Shown here one piece after another: positions 1 to 8,228 of a stretch of 26,211 nt of DNA. This stretch comes from an uncultured Clostridium sp. (GTDB taxonomy: Bacteria > Bacillota_A > Clostridia > TANB77 > CAG-508): assembly GCA_947244675.1 (NCBI GenBank), contig CAMXLV010000011.1:1-26211 (forward strand), given 5' to 3'. How positions within the stretch are numbered: the first letter of the stretch is position 1; each line of letters starts with the position of its first letter. The position numbers were made by a program, and so were the translations under genes. Under the pieces are notes generated by a model. That model saw only the letters and a program-made list of their open reading frames with translations, ran no database searches and was not told where the DNA came from.

Positions 1-959
1 ATATCGGAACAGAAATCACTATGGAAGAAAATGGAGCAATTTATGCAAGATTAGTAAATAACTTATATGAAACAATTTGTCAGGCAACAGGCAATGTAAG
101 CAATATTGATAAAGTTGCTCCAAATGAAGCAGAAATTGTTTTTAGTAGCAATACTGTAACTATTGGAGAAAATGTAACTGCAACTATAAAACAAAGTGAT
201 GGTTTAAGTGGAATTGATATTGAAAATTGTAAATATACTTTTACAACAGATAATTCATCTATTGGAATAGATGATGAATCAAAATATACAGAAACTTTTG
301 AAAATGGATCAGAAGGTAGTTTAACCTTAAATTGTGCAAAAGCAGGAACATATTATTTGCATATTTTATCAGTTGATTTTGCTGGAAATAAACTAGAAAC
401 TATTTCTAGTCATGGCATTAAGTCAACATTAGAAATGCATTTAATTCAAAATGGCAATATGGGCGAAAAAACTCCTACCTTAGCACATACAAATGTGACA
501 TTTGGTGGGACAGAAGGATATTTTAATACTTTGTCCCAACCTGGGACAAGTGCAGCAAAAAACAATTGGCTATTTCGATTGTATTGGGCTAATGGTTTTG
601 GTTCCTTAAGCTCTGTTTATTGGACCATTCCAGCTTTGAGTGAAAAAGCAACTGTTGAAGCAACATATTTTGCTAGAAATGACGAAGCAGGAGTATATGC
701 TGATGTTTATCTTTTTGGTGCAGGTGTTGCTCCCACTGGAGAACCTTGTTGGAATGCAAAACCATATAGTCAAATCTATGGTGATAGCACAATAATACAA
801 TATACTGGTGACCACAATTGGACTAACTATTATACTACAACTATTTCATTGGATAATATCAAAGAACCTCTCTATATAGGATTTGCTCCAATGGGACCTT
901 CAAGAGGTGCAGGTGACTCTATTGATATTTATGTAAAAAGTTTTAAAGTAATTTTTTAA
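1..959 (+). CDS. Surface protein with Ig-like domain, C-terminal part (5' end outside window)
   Basis: The frame is open to the first base (codons begin at base 3), so the ATG at 21 is an internal methionine and the gene starts before the window. About 318 residues are visible. A segment beginning near the DKVAPNEA motif and ending near VDFAGNKLE looks like a bacterial Ig-like domain; the aromatic-rich GTYYLHILSVD strand and the D-x-AGN turn are typical of clostridial surface proteins. The last ~180 residues are rich in Gly, Tyr and Trp and look like a beta-sandwich, but I do not recognise the family. No LPxTG sorting signal or C-terminal membrane segment is present, so anchoring must be elsewhere or absent. 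The gene ends in a strong hairpin shared with the converging YhaN-like gene. Confidence 0.75.
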   Translation, partial: IGTEITMEENGAIYARLVNNLYETICQATGNVSNIDKVAPNEAEIVFSSNTVTIGENVTATIKQSDGLSGIDIENCKYTFTTDNSSIGIDDESKYTETFENGSEGSLTLNCAKAGTYYLHILSVDFAGNKLETISSHGIKSTLEMHLIQNGNMGEKTPTLAHTNVTFGGTEGYFNTLSQPGTSAAKNNWLFRLYWANGFGSLSSVYWTIPALSEKATVEATYFARNDEAGVYADVYLFGAGVAPTGEPCWNAKPYSQIYGDSTIIQYTGDHNWTNYYTTTISLDNIKEPLYIGFAPMGPSRGAGDSIDIYVKSFKVIF

Positions 960-967
960 AAAATGAA

Positions 968-1010
968 AAAGATCTATCTATGGTAAGGTAGATCTCTTTT
1001 ATTATTTTAT
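968..1010. terminator. Bidirectional intrinsic terminator
   Basis: A 10-bp stem pairs 970-979 with 986-995 (one G-T pair, 6-nt loop). T-rich sequence follows on the + strand (from 996), and an A-rich run precedes it, giving a T tract on the - strand. It lies between two converging genes and can stop both. Confidence 0.85.
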
Positions 1011-1021
1011 TAGTATTAACA

Positions 1022-2878
1022 TTACTTATCTAAAACCACCCAATGAAAGGAAATCGATTGTTTTTCTAATATCTCCTTTTCACGATTTGTACAAGTAAAT
1101 AAAATGATTTGATGATCTTGAAATCTTTTTGCTATATATATCAATACATTTTTTAATCTTTCTTCATCATAATAAGCAAATGTTTCATCTAAGATGATTG
1201 GCATTTTTTCTTCGGATAATTCTTCTACTAAAGCTAGTCTTAAAGAAAGGTATAATTGATCAATTGTTCCTAAACTCAACCTATTTACTGGTAAATAATT
1301 CCCATTTTCTAATTCAATTACTAAACCATTTTCCTCATTTAATTTTACCTTGCTATATTTTTCTTTGGTAATTTTAGCAATTGTTTCTGATAACTTGTCT
1401 GTAAATTTAGGGGTAATAGTATTTTTCATTTTTTCATAAGCATTTTCTAATGCCTCTTTGGCTAAATACATACTTTGCTCTAACGATTTTAAGTTTGCCA
1501 TTTCTTTTTTAGCATTAACTAGTTTCTCTTCTATATTTGACAAATTTTCTAAGTTTGGTTCAATATTTTGGTAATCAATTTGTAATGTATGTAATTCTAC
1601 TTTTTTGCTATTGAATTTATCTTCTAATTCTTGTATTTCCCAATTGATGTTTTCTAGTTTGTTTTCTTCCTTTTTTTCTACTTCTCCATCACTAATTTCT
1701 TTTTCTAATTCTTGATTATTTTTTTGCAATAATTCTTTTTCAAAATTTAATTGTTTTATCTTTGTTTCTACTTTTTCTATTTTGTTTTTTAAGTTATCTT
1801 GTTTGTTTTTTTGTTTCTTTTTCAATAGAACTATAAAAACAATCGTTACTGGTATGGTAAGTAAAATAAGATACTTAAAAAAATTATTGGTAAGAGTTAC
1901 CCATTGCAGAATATTCATTAGTATAATTCCTAGAAATAGTATGATTGCTTTTTTATTTAGCTTGTTTTTATCTATCTGTACTTTTTTGCCTTTTTCAAAT
2001 ATGCTTTTATTCTCTGATTTAATATTATTTATTTGATTTTCTATGTTTTTCATTTTTTCTTGGTTTTCATTTTTTAGACTGATTTTTAAATTGATCTTTT
2101 CTTTTTCAATTTTCGCATTTTCTTCTTCTAATTTTACTTTTTTTAGCTGTTTTATTTTTTCTTCTAAATTTTCAATTTCTTCTGTTTTTCTTTTTTTGTT
2201 TTCTTCTATTTCATATTTTATACTTACAACTTCTTCTAACTCTTTCTTTTTTTCTTGTAATTGATTGATTTCTTTTTCTAATAAATTAATTGGCTTTTCT
2301 CGTGTTCTTGCTGTTCCTATTTCATCTGCTATTCTTCTATTGATTCGATCCATTGCTCTTTTATATGATACATTATCTTCTCCTGTTCCTACTAAGTTTG
2401 CTATTTTTTGTACTAATATATTTTGCTCTTGCTTTTCTAATTTTACTTCTTGCTGTTTTGTTACTATAGTAGATAAAAATAGGGTTTCATCTACTTTGGT
2501 TTGCTCATAAAAAAATTCATTTCCTTTTGCTTTGTCTATGTTAAATTCTTTTGAAATATCTTCCATCTTTTCATTATATATTTTGGGATTTTTCTTTCTA
2601 AAATCTCTAAATACTTCATATTCTTCTTTGTTTTCTAACTGGTAGGTTAGTTTTCCTGAGAATTCCTCTCCCACCCATGGTGTGTATTTTTCAAAATCAG
2701 ATATTTCTTTTCCATTTTTATTTTTAGAAATTCCATAAAATGTATTGGTAATAAAATTTAATAAGGTAGATTTTCCCGCTTCATTTTTTCCATAGATGAT
2801 ATTAATATTTGGTTTTAATTTGATTTCTTGATCTTTTAATTTTCCATAGTTATTGATTTTTAGTTGCTTGATTCTCAA
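1022..2878 (-). CDS. YhaN/SbcC-like AAA ATPase with membrane hairpin inside the coiled coil
   Basis: The 618-residue protein has an SMC/RecN-type split ATPase: Walker A GKNEAGKST at residues 30-38, and near the C terminus a signature-like LSLGTIDQLYLSLRLA followed by Walker B (PIILDETFAYYDEERL). Between them lies a long Lys/Glu-rich coiled coil, interrupted midway by two hydrophobic stretches that could form a membrane hairpin. This is the architecture of Bacillus YhaN, though shorter than that family's usual ~950 residues. It directly follows a YhaO-like phosphoesterase gene (17-bp gap), the usual SbcD/SbcC-like pairing in DNA end processing. The start is TTG at 2878, chosen because AAGGAGG sits 8 nt upstream and no ATG is suitably placed. 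Family assignment is firm; the physiological role is inferred. Confidence 0.85.
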   Translation of the reverse strand: MRIKQLKINNYGKLKDQEIKLKPNINIIYGKNEAGKSTLLNFITNTFYGISKNKNGKEISDFEKYTPWVGEEFSGKLTYQLENKEEYEVFRDFRKKNPKIYNEKMEDISKEFNIDKAKGNEFFYEQTKVDETLFLSTIVTKQQEVKLEKQEQNILVQKIANLVGTGEDNVSYKRAMDRINRRIADEIGTARTREKPINLLEKEINQLQEKKKELEEVVSIKYEIEENKKRKTEEIENLEEKIKQLKKVKLEEENAKIEKEKINLKISLKNENQEKMKNIENQINNIKSENKSIFEKGKKVQIDKNKLNKKAIILFLGIILMNILQWVTLTNNFFKYLILLTIPVTIVFIVLLKKKQKNKQDNLKNKIEKVETKIKQLNFEKELLQKNNQELEKEISDGEVEKKEENKLENINWEIQELEDKFNSKKVELHTLQIDYQNIEPNLENLSNIEEKLVNAKKEMANLKSLEQSMYLAKEALENAYEKMKNTITPKFTDKLSETIAKITKEKYSKVKLNEENGLVIELENGNYLPVNRLSLGTIDQLYLSLRLALVEELSEEKMPIILDETFAYYDEERLKNVLIYIAKRFQDHQIILFTCTNREKEILEKQSISFHWVVLDK

Positions 2879-2886
2879 GTATTCTT

Positions 2887-2893
2887 CCTCCTT
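2887..2893 (-). promoter_or_regulatory. Ribosome binding site fixing a TTG start
   Basis: AAGGAGG, 8 nt before the TTG at 2878. It lies just after the stop of the upstream phosphoesterase gene (TAA at 2896-2898) and supports TTG initiation of the ATPase. Confidence 0.8.
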
Positions 2894-2895
2894 TT

Positions 2896-3967
2896 TTAAA
2901 GTACTTCTAGTCCTATTTCCATTGCTTTTTCAATAATATCTTTTTCTTCTTTAGAAAGGTTTTCTTGATTTGCTTTTTTTAACATTTCTTCCACAAATAA
3001 TCCTCTTAATGTGGTTTCATTAGCTAATTTTTCTAAGTCATAAGCTATTTTTGTTTGATCTTTTATTTTTATGATTCTTTCATTTTCGATATATTTAATT
3101 AGATCATATTTGTTAATTTCAAAGTTTCTACTTCCTGTTAAAATAATTTTTAGGTACTGATTTTGTGCTATTTCTATTTGATTTATTTTTTCAATTAATT
3201 CTTCTTTGGATAATACATTTGTTATATTTATTTCAATTTCTTTGAATTCTTCATCATCTAAAGCTATAAATTCTAATTGTTGATATCCTTTTTTTATTTC
3301 TCCTACTATCATTCCATGTTCTCCTAATTCGTCAAATCCCAAAGAAATGGTTGATCCTGGATAAACTAAATTGCTAGTATAATCTGTTTTGTGTATATGT
3401 CCGCAAAGCTATGTAATCAAAATTTTTTTCTTGTAACATCTTTTTTGTCATCGAATTGTATTGTTTTTCTTCTATGGATGCACCATCTAAAGTCCCATGA
3501 ATGATTAATAAATTGATTTTGCTTTTGTCTTCTATTACTAAGTTTTCAATTTGACTATCTGTACAATAATAGTCGTCAAATCCATATCCATATAGGTTGA
3601 CTTCGCCATCTTCTATTTTTTCAATTGTTGATGTGAATATTTTGACGTTTTCACTCCAATGAAATTTATTGTAATAGGAGTTTTTGGTATATGGATCATG
3701 ATTTCCTGGTGCAATGTATATTTTGGTATTAGGAATTTCTTTGAATAGGTTATTTATGGTTTCAATTGTACTTCTTCTGACATATTTGTTTTCATATAAG
3801 TCTCCTGCTATGAATAGGTATTCTATGTTGTGTTCCTTTATATATTCTACTACTTTTTTGATGGCTTTTTGTTGTTGAATTCTTCTTAAATTTCCTAAAA
3901 TTCCTTTGTCTGACAAGTTCACAAAAGGACTGTCTAGATGGGTATCTGCTATATGTACAAATTTCAT
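2896..3967 (-). CDS. YhaO/SbcD-like metallophosphoesterase, read through one CGG shift
   Basis: The calcineurin-like phosphoesterase motifs appear in order: D8-x-H10 (ADTHLD), GDLYE, GNHDPY, an IHGTLDG motif, and GHIH at residues 189-192. These residues bind the two catalytic metals. In zero frame the protein stops shortly after residue 188, because CGG (3403-3401) replaces the Gly of GHIH. Skipping the C at 3403 restores L-GHIH-K and continues into a typical C-terminal segment (NLVYPGSTISLGFDELGEHG) to the TAA at 2896. Length is then 1,072 nt minus 1, i.e. 356 residues. The start ATG has GGAG upstream. It is first in an operon with the YhaN-like ATPase, which it probably partners in nucleic-acid end processing. 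The alternative, a recent frameshift pseudogene, is less likely given the nine-site pattern. Confidence 0.82.
3401..3403 (-). other. In-frame CGG with +1 recoding (YhaO-like gene)
   Basis: Context TTG-C-GGA-CAT. The zero-frame position is exact: 564 nt, or 188 codons, from the ATG. Skipping C gives Gly189 of the conserved GHIH metal-binding motif; zero frame instead hits a stop at 3374. Confidence 0.85.
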
Positions 3968-3993
3968 TTCTTTCTCCTTTTTTCTTTTCTGCC

Positions 3994-4022
3994 ATTTTAT
4001 ACTATTTTTTGCTTTTTGACAA
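3994..4022 (-). promoter_or_regulatory. Promoter of the YhaO/YhaN operon
   Basis: TTGTCA (4022-4017), 17-nt spacer, TAAAAT (3999-3994), about 27 bases upstream of the ATG at 3967. A good housekeeping-type match, placed just downstream of the terminator of the preceding operon. Confidence 0.65.
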
Positions 4023-4044
4023 TGGTTTTGCTTTTCTATACAAC

Positions 4045-4074
4045 AAAAAAGTCATTTATGAAAATGACTTTTTT
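4045..4074. terminator. Terminator of the VirD4-like operon
   Basis: A perfect 13-bp stem (4045-4057 with 4062-4074) has a 4-nt loop and T-rich arms. On the - strand it follows the VirD4-like stop by about 20 nt and ends in a T tract. Confidence 0.85.
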
Positions 4075-4093
4075 ATTTTTACTTTATAACTTT

Positions 4094-6175
4094 TTAATCA
4101 ATAGGTCCAAATAGTTCATCAAATTTAGCTTCTAATTCTTTTTGCAAATCATAGATGTCTTCCTCTTCTTGTGGTAACATTGGTGCTTCTATTTCTTTTG
4201 CTATGTTTTCGTCTTCTTGAAAATCATCTAAGTCTAAACTTAATTTTGGTTTTTCTATTGCTTCTATTTTTTCTTCTTGTGCTAATTTATTTTCTCCTGT
4301 TTTTGTTCCTACTGCTGCTGTTACTGTTTTTTCCTCTTTGTTATTGACTAACTCAGGTATATCATCAAATAGGTCATCTAATGATTCTACTTTTAGATTC
4401 TCTGCTTCTTTTTTATTGTCTTTTTCTTCTACATATGGATTATATGGATTATATTTTCTCCATACCCCTCTGTCTTTTTCTCCTATGTCATTATGGCTAA
4501 TTTCTAATGATGCCATTTTTCTTGCCATTGGATGCTTGAAATAATAAAATTTTGGAGCTTTTACTGGCTTGATTCCTTTTTCATAAATGATACATTGGTC
4601 ATTATCCATTCTTCGAAGTTCGTCTGGTGTCATTAAAGGTCTCGCCATTATTTGGTCAGATACAGATTTTCCTGTTTTCCAGTTTTGCCTATCACGATTG
4701 ATAGATATACTATCTCTTCCAATTGTTTTTTCTCCTAAAGCTTTGGAAAAGTATTCTACAGTTTTATAGGAGTTACTTCCTAAGAATACGTGTGTATCAC
4801 AGTTTCCCATGATGGTTTCATATGATTTTTCGTATACAGCTTCTAATTGGTCTATGTTTTGTAAGATAACACTAAAAGATATTTTTCTACTTCTTGATGT
4901 TGATATTTTTTTATCAAAGTCTGGTATTTTTCCAATGTTTGCAAATTCGTCTAAGATAAAAAAGGTTCGTTCTTTTAGCTCTCCTCCATTTTGATCAGCA
5001 TGATCATATAATTGTTGAATCATCTGAGCAAAGAATATGGTTAGTAAGAAATCGTAAGCTGTATGTGTATCAGATGATATAACATATACCGCTGTTTTTC
5101 GGTTTCCAATTTCTTCAAAGTTTATTGTGTCTGTTGAGGTTAGTTCTGCTATTTCTTTGGAATCAAATTTTCCGAAGTTTAGATTGTAATGAGCTTAAGA
5201 TAGATCCATAAGTTTTTTCTGGTGCAATTTCAATAGATTTATAATACATTCTTGCTGGATGGTCATAAGGTAATTGACTAATTAATTCGGTAAGTAAGTT
5301 ACTTCCCCCTTTGTTGTTCGCCGCTCTTACTAATTCTGCACAACTAGCTAGGTTTTGTTCTTCTTCTGGTCTAGTAGCAATAAGATAATAAATTAGAGCT
5401 TTTAATAACATTTCTGCCATATCATCCCAATAGGGATCTGATGAACTAGAGTCTGATTTTTGCCCTTTGATTACCGTATTGGCAATAACGTCAACATCTA
5501 GCTCTGATGATATGTGCATTAATGGATTGTATCCATCACTATATTGTGGTCTTACTAAGTTTAATACTTTTATTTCATATCCTTGTTCTTTTAGGTATCC
5601 GTGCGGTTCTATCGTAAAGTTCTCCTTTTGGATCGGTAAATATATAAGATCCTAAACATTGGAAAGCATTTGGAATGGAATAAGAAGCAGATTTACCAGA
5701 ACCTGATCCGTCCAACGACTAATACATTTACGTTTCCTCGTTTATCGACTGGTAAATAGTTGTCTTCTGCTAAAATGATTCCTTTGCTTTTGTTTAGTAT
5801 TTGGTATTGCTCTCCCCCCTGACTCCAATCACTTGATCCATGCTCTATGTCAGAGTATTCGTTTTTGGGTGCACTTCTTACAAATCCAATGAAGAAGAAA
5901 ACACTGTAAAATATGGTTACAACTAGTAATGTTGAAAAATAGTTCTCAATTGCTCCTGTAGAAAATACATTTCCCAAGGTTCCAAATGGATTTCCAATGG
6001 ATTGCCCAAAAGTATTAAAAAAGATTCCTAAGTCCATATTTCCCTCTAGTTTTGCCATATATGAACTATAGGCAAATGGCGAAACAAATACTATGGCTAT
6101 AAATAGCCATAGTATAGCAAATATGATAAAGTTTTTTTTATTTCTTTTGATAGCTCCTTCAATTTTATAATTCAT
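4094..6175 (-). CDS. VirD4/TraG-like type IV coupling protein, read through three CGG shifts
   Basis: Coupling proteins are membrane ATPases that deliver relaxase-bound DNA to a type IV secretion channel. Two N-terminal membrane segments (about residues 15-37 and 80-100) precede Walker A GGSGSGKS (155-162). Then follow the family motifs TDPKGELYDRTAGYLKEQGY and DPYWDDMAEMLLKALIYYL, Walker B FFILDEFANIG (D408, E409) and a VILQNIDQLE motif; the tail is acidic. Zero frame is broken at CGG codons at 5710, 5601 and 5174. Skipping each C gives Gly156 (P-loop), Gly192 (TAGYL) and Gly334 (KLGKF). The total of 2,082 minus 3 nt gives exactly 692 residues plus stop. AGGTGA lies just before the ATG. It is last in a three-gene operon. 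No relaxase or channel genes are visible here. Confidence 0.88.
5172..5174 (-). other. In-frame CGG with +1 recoding (VirD4 site 3)
   Basis: Context CTT-C-GGA-AAA. In the frame entered at site 2 this CGG lies exactly 142 codons on. Skipping C gives Gly334 and continues FDSKEIAEL; without it the frame stops three codons later. Confidence 0.85.
5599..5601 (-). other. In-frame CGG with +1 recoding (VirD4 site 2)
   Basis: Context GCA-C-GGA-TAC. It lies 36 codons after site 1 in the shifted frame. Skipping C gives the family sequence DRTAGYLKEQGYEI (Gly192); without it a TGA follows within about eight codons. Confidence 0.87.
5708..5710 (-). other. In-frame CGG with +1 recoding (VirD4 site 1, in the P-loop)
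   Basis: Context GGA-C-GGA-TCA, 155 codons from the ATG. Skipping C creates the Walker A motif GGSGSGKS. Zero frame reads RIRFW and stops, losing the ATPase entirely. Confidence 0.9.
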
Positions 6176-6196
6176 AAAATCACCTACTCTTTTGTA

Positions 6197-6502
6197 TTAG
6201 TGTTCTAAGTCTTCTTGTTCTTTGTCTTTTCTTGAGGCACGCATTTTTGCGATTTTTTCGTAATCTTCTTTATTAATTGGTGGATATTGTTTTCCATTTT
6301 TTCCTATACGATAGATTTCTCCATCTTTCATAATAAATTGATGGCTTTCTACTTGTGGTAAGGTTTGTTTGTTAGCTTCTACATCTGGTTTCGCAATTCC
6401 TATTTTATATTTTTTAGGTGGTATAACAAGTCCTTTTTGTTGTTCATCTTTAATTTCACTCATGTATGGACATGGAGTATCTTCTTTTTGAAATTTACTC
6501 AT
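6197..6502 (-). CDS. Small hypothetical protein of the VirD4-like operon
   Basis: A 101-residue, charged, soluble-looking protein with no signal peptide or membrane segment. I do not recognise its family. It contains a CPYMSEIKDEQQKG stretch and ends in a Lys/Glu-rich tail. A longer frame reaches ATG at 6553, but that start lies inside the upstream gene. The ATG at 6502 is preferred because GGAGG (6518-6514), 11 nt away, overlaps the upstream stop. It sits between a 174-residue hypothetical and the VirD4-like gene (21-bp gap), so it may help in DNA or substrate handling for the coupling protein; that role is inferred from position only. Confidence 0.7.
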   Translation of the reverse strand: MSKFQKEDTPCPYMSEIKDEQQKGLVIPPKKYKIGIAKPDVEANKQTLPQVESHQFIMKDGEIYRIGKNGKQYPPINKEDYEKIAKMRASRKDKEQEDLEH

Positions 6503-6513
6503 TTTTCTACAAT

Positions 6514-6521
6514 CCTCCTTA
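6514..6521 (-). promoter_or_regulatory. Overlapping stop codon and ribosome binding site
   Basis: TAAGGAGG: the TAA ends the 174-residue gene and GGAGG serves the next gene. This indicates translational coupling and decides the ATG at 6502. Confidence 0.75.
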
Positions 6522-7043
6522 ATTTTCTTTTTTGTCTCTGATTTCAAAGGCAAAATAAGATTTGTATGGTTTTAATTTGCATCTTCCTTTTACTTCATTT
6601 GTTTTTTCATCAAAATAAAGGGTTGGCTTGATTTCTTCTGTTGTTTCTGGATCAATAATACAGATTGGTCTTTTTAAGTTTGGTGTGTATTGAAAGTCTT
6701 TTACTTCATATTCTTCTTCTTGATATAAGTTATCAAACTTAAGTGGGACTGGTTTTTTGCAAATTGAGATTTCACTTCCTTGTAATAATGCCATGTTTAC
6801 AACTACTTTGTCCTCGCCAAAAGATAGGATGACTAATTGATCTTCATCATCTGATGGATTGTCTACAAAAAAAGTTTTTCTCTTTAACTCTCCTCTTATT
6901 TCTTCCATAAAGTCTAATCTTTGTAGTGTGTATTTGGGCGACTCTTTTAAAAATTCTTTCTCTGTTTTGTTTATTTGATATATTACTGTATTTACTCCTT
7001 GTGGATCAGTGATACTAAAGTTCTTTCCTTCCCACGTCTCCAT
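6519..7043 (-). CDS. Hypothetical protein, first gene of the VirD4-like operon
   Basis: 174 residues, predicted cytoplasmic, with alternating beta-strand-like segments (DQLVILSFGEDKVVVNMALL; RPICIIDPETTEEIKPTLYF). No recognised domain. Two acidic clusters (DNPSDDEDQ and YQEEEYE) and the lack of membrane segments are the main visible traits. The ATG at 7043 follows a G-rich site (GGGGGG, 5 nt upstream), an unusual but workable ribosome site. A consensus promoter lies 62 bases upstream, making this the leading gene of the operon that ends in the coupling protein. A conjugation-accessory function is only inferred from linkage. Confidence 0.7.
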   Translation of the reverse strand: METWEGKNFSITDPQGVNTVIYQINKTEKEFLKESPKYTLQRLDFMEEIRGELKRKTFFVDNPSDDEDQLVILSFGEDKVVVNMALLQGSEISICKKPVPLKFDNLYQEEEYEVKDFQYTPNLKRPICIIDPETTEEIKPTLYFDEKTNEVKGRCKLKPYKSYFAFEIRDKKEN

Positions 7044-7104
7044 GTTTACCCCCCATTTCTATGTTTTAATCCATAGTTTTTCCTTTGTTACAACACTATA
7101 ATTA

Positions 7105-7133
7105 ATTATAGCTAATTTCAAGCATTTTGTCAA
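7105..7133 (-). promoter_or_regulatory. Perfect consensus promoter of the VirD4-like operon
   Basis: TTGACA (7133-7128), 17-nt spacer, TATAAT (7110-7105), both hexamers exact. It leaves a leader of roughly 55 nt before the ATG at 7043. Such a strong promoter is notable for a conjugation-type gene. Confidence 0.85.
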
Positions 7134-7149
7134 TGTTTTTTTATGTAAA

Positions 7150-8040
7150 TTATAAATTTTCTTGCTTTCTTGGATTAAAACTTGATATTTTTTTTAGTTT
7201 TTCAAATATTTCTTTTTCTTGTTTTGTTAGTTGTTTTGGTACCATTACTTTGATTTGTGCAATTAAATCTCCTCTGATACCATTTCCTTGTAGATAACCT
7301 TTGCCAGGAATTTTGATTCTTTCTCCTGTTTGGATTCCTTGTGGTATATAGATTTTGGTTTCTTCATCAATTGATGTAACATTAGTTCTTACTCCTAAAG
7401 CTGCTTCCCAAGGTGTTAATAATAAATCTGTATATAAATCATTTCCTTTTAGTTTGAATGCTCTGCTATCTTCTATGTTGATTTTTATGATAAGATCTCC
7501 ACTTTTCCCCCCATCAGGACTTGGCTTTCCTTGCCCAATTAATCGGATTTTTTCACCATTTCCAATTCCTTTTGGTATGGTTAGTGTAATATTTTTTATT
7601 TTTCCTTCTGGATTTCTTATTGCTATGCTTTTATCCATCCCATAAAATGCTTCTTGCAAGCTGATTGAAATTTGTGTTTCTACATTTTCTCCTTTGCTCG
7701 CTATTTTTCTTGAAATGTTTTTTTCTCCTTTTTCTTCTTGCTCTGTGTTACCTAAAAACATATTTAGGATAGCTCCTTTTTTTCCTTTTCCTGTAAAGGC
7801 TTTTTGGTTTTTATTAAAACGTGCATTCCAAATTCTATCATATTTCCTTTTTAAGGATGGCACTGATAATGTTTTATAAGCTTCATTAATATCTTTTATT
7901 TTTTCTTCTGCTAACCTATCTCCTACATTTAAGTCTGGATGATATTTTTTTGCTGCTTGTCGATAGGCTAATTTTATTTCTTCAATTGAAACATGGTTTG
8001 TTTCTAAATCTAATATTTTATAATAATTTTTGTATACCAT
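7150..8040 (-). CDS. DnaJ-family (CbpA-like) co-chaperone
   Basis: 296 residues. The N-terminal J domain (about 5-70) contains the HPD motif at 34-36 (KKYHPDLN), which stimulates the ATPase of DnaK. A linker with charged and Gly-containing stretches follows. The C-terminal DnaJ substrate-binding region contains IPKGIGNGEKIRLIGQGKPS and IPQGIQTGERIKIPGKGYL. There is no CxxCxGxG zinc finger, so it is a class B (CbpA-like) rather than classical DnaJ. The frame extends to 8100, but the ATG at 8040 is chosen because GGGAGG lies 9 nt upstream; the ATG nine bases earlier abuts that site. dnaK and grpE are not adjacent. No clear terminator separates it from the next promoter, so read-through into the VirD4-like operon is possible. 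Confidence 0.85.
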   Translation of the reverse strand: MVYKNYYKILDLETNHVSIEEIKLAYRQAAKKYHPDLNVGDRLAEEKIKDINEAYKTLSVPSLKRKYDRIWNARFNKNQKAFTGKGKKGAILNMFLGNTEQEEKGEKNISRKIASKGENVETQISISLQEAFYGMDKSIAIRNPEGKIKNITLTIPKGIGNGEKIRLIGQGKPSPDGGKSGDLIIKINIEDSRAFKLKGNDLYTDLLLTPWEAALGVRTNVTSIDEETKIYIPQGIQTGERIKIPGKGYLQGNGIRGDLIAQIKVMVPKQLTKQEKEIFEKLKKISSFNPRKQENL

Positions 8041-8049
8041 TTTTAACAT

Positions 8050-8055
8050 CCTCCC
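8050..8055 (-). promoter_or_regulatory. Ribosome binding site deciding the DnaJ-like start
   Basis: GGGAGG, 9 nt before the ATG at 8040. It rules out the in-frame ATGs at 8049 and 8100. Confidence 0.75.
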
Positions 8056-8071
8056 AAAATCAGGTAAGCTT

Positions 8072-8080
8072 ATTATATCA
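8072..8080 (-). promoter_or_regulatory. Extended -10 promoter of the DnaJ-like gene
   Basis: TGATATAAT, an extended -10 element, without a convincing -35. It sits just past the terminator of the murF-ddl operon and about 32 nt upstream of the start codon. Confidence 0.55.
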
Positions 8081-8090
8081 CATATCAAAA

Positions 8091-8118
8091 AAAAATCCAT
8101 AGTTTTTATGGATTTTTT
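8091..8118. terminator. Terminator downstream of ddl
   Basis: An 11-bp stem (8091-8101 with 8107-8117) around ATCCATA/TATGGAT has a 5-nt loop and T runs in both directions. On the - strand it ends the murF-ddl transcript. Confidence 0.8.
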
Positions 8119-8120
8119 AT

Positions 8121-8228
8121 GGTTTACTACTTTATTTAAAATGAATGATTGGATTGCTTAAATAAACATTGGAATGTCCATAGTCTGGATCATGCCCCAT
8201 CCAGAAATAGTAACTCCTGAAACTTCAG
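8121..8228 (-). pseudogene. Possible relic of a surface-protein C terminus
   Basis: Between the ddl stop and its terminator, two - strand frames carry protein-like fragments: AEVSGVTISGW in one, then MGHDPDYGHSNVYLSNPIIH to a TAA in another. Together they resemble the extreme C terminus of the protein at 1-959 (an I-G-aromatic strand, MG, a polar loop, then Y-x-x-x-x-x-x-F at the end). They are joined by a frame break that is not at a CGG. This is a weak, by-eye resemblance; it may simply be untranslated spacer. Confidence 0.2.

Noticed and set aside
3792..3995. 67-residue - strand frame overlapping the phosphoesterase start
   Set aside because: It overlaps the start of the YhaO-like gene in another frame and encodes no recognisable sequence.
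6503..6553. Longer start (ATG at 6553) for the 101-residue protein
   Set aside because: It would overlap the upstream gene in another frame, and the GGAGG that decides the start lies downstream of it.
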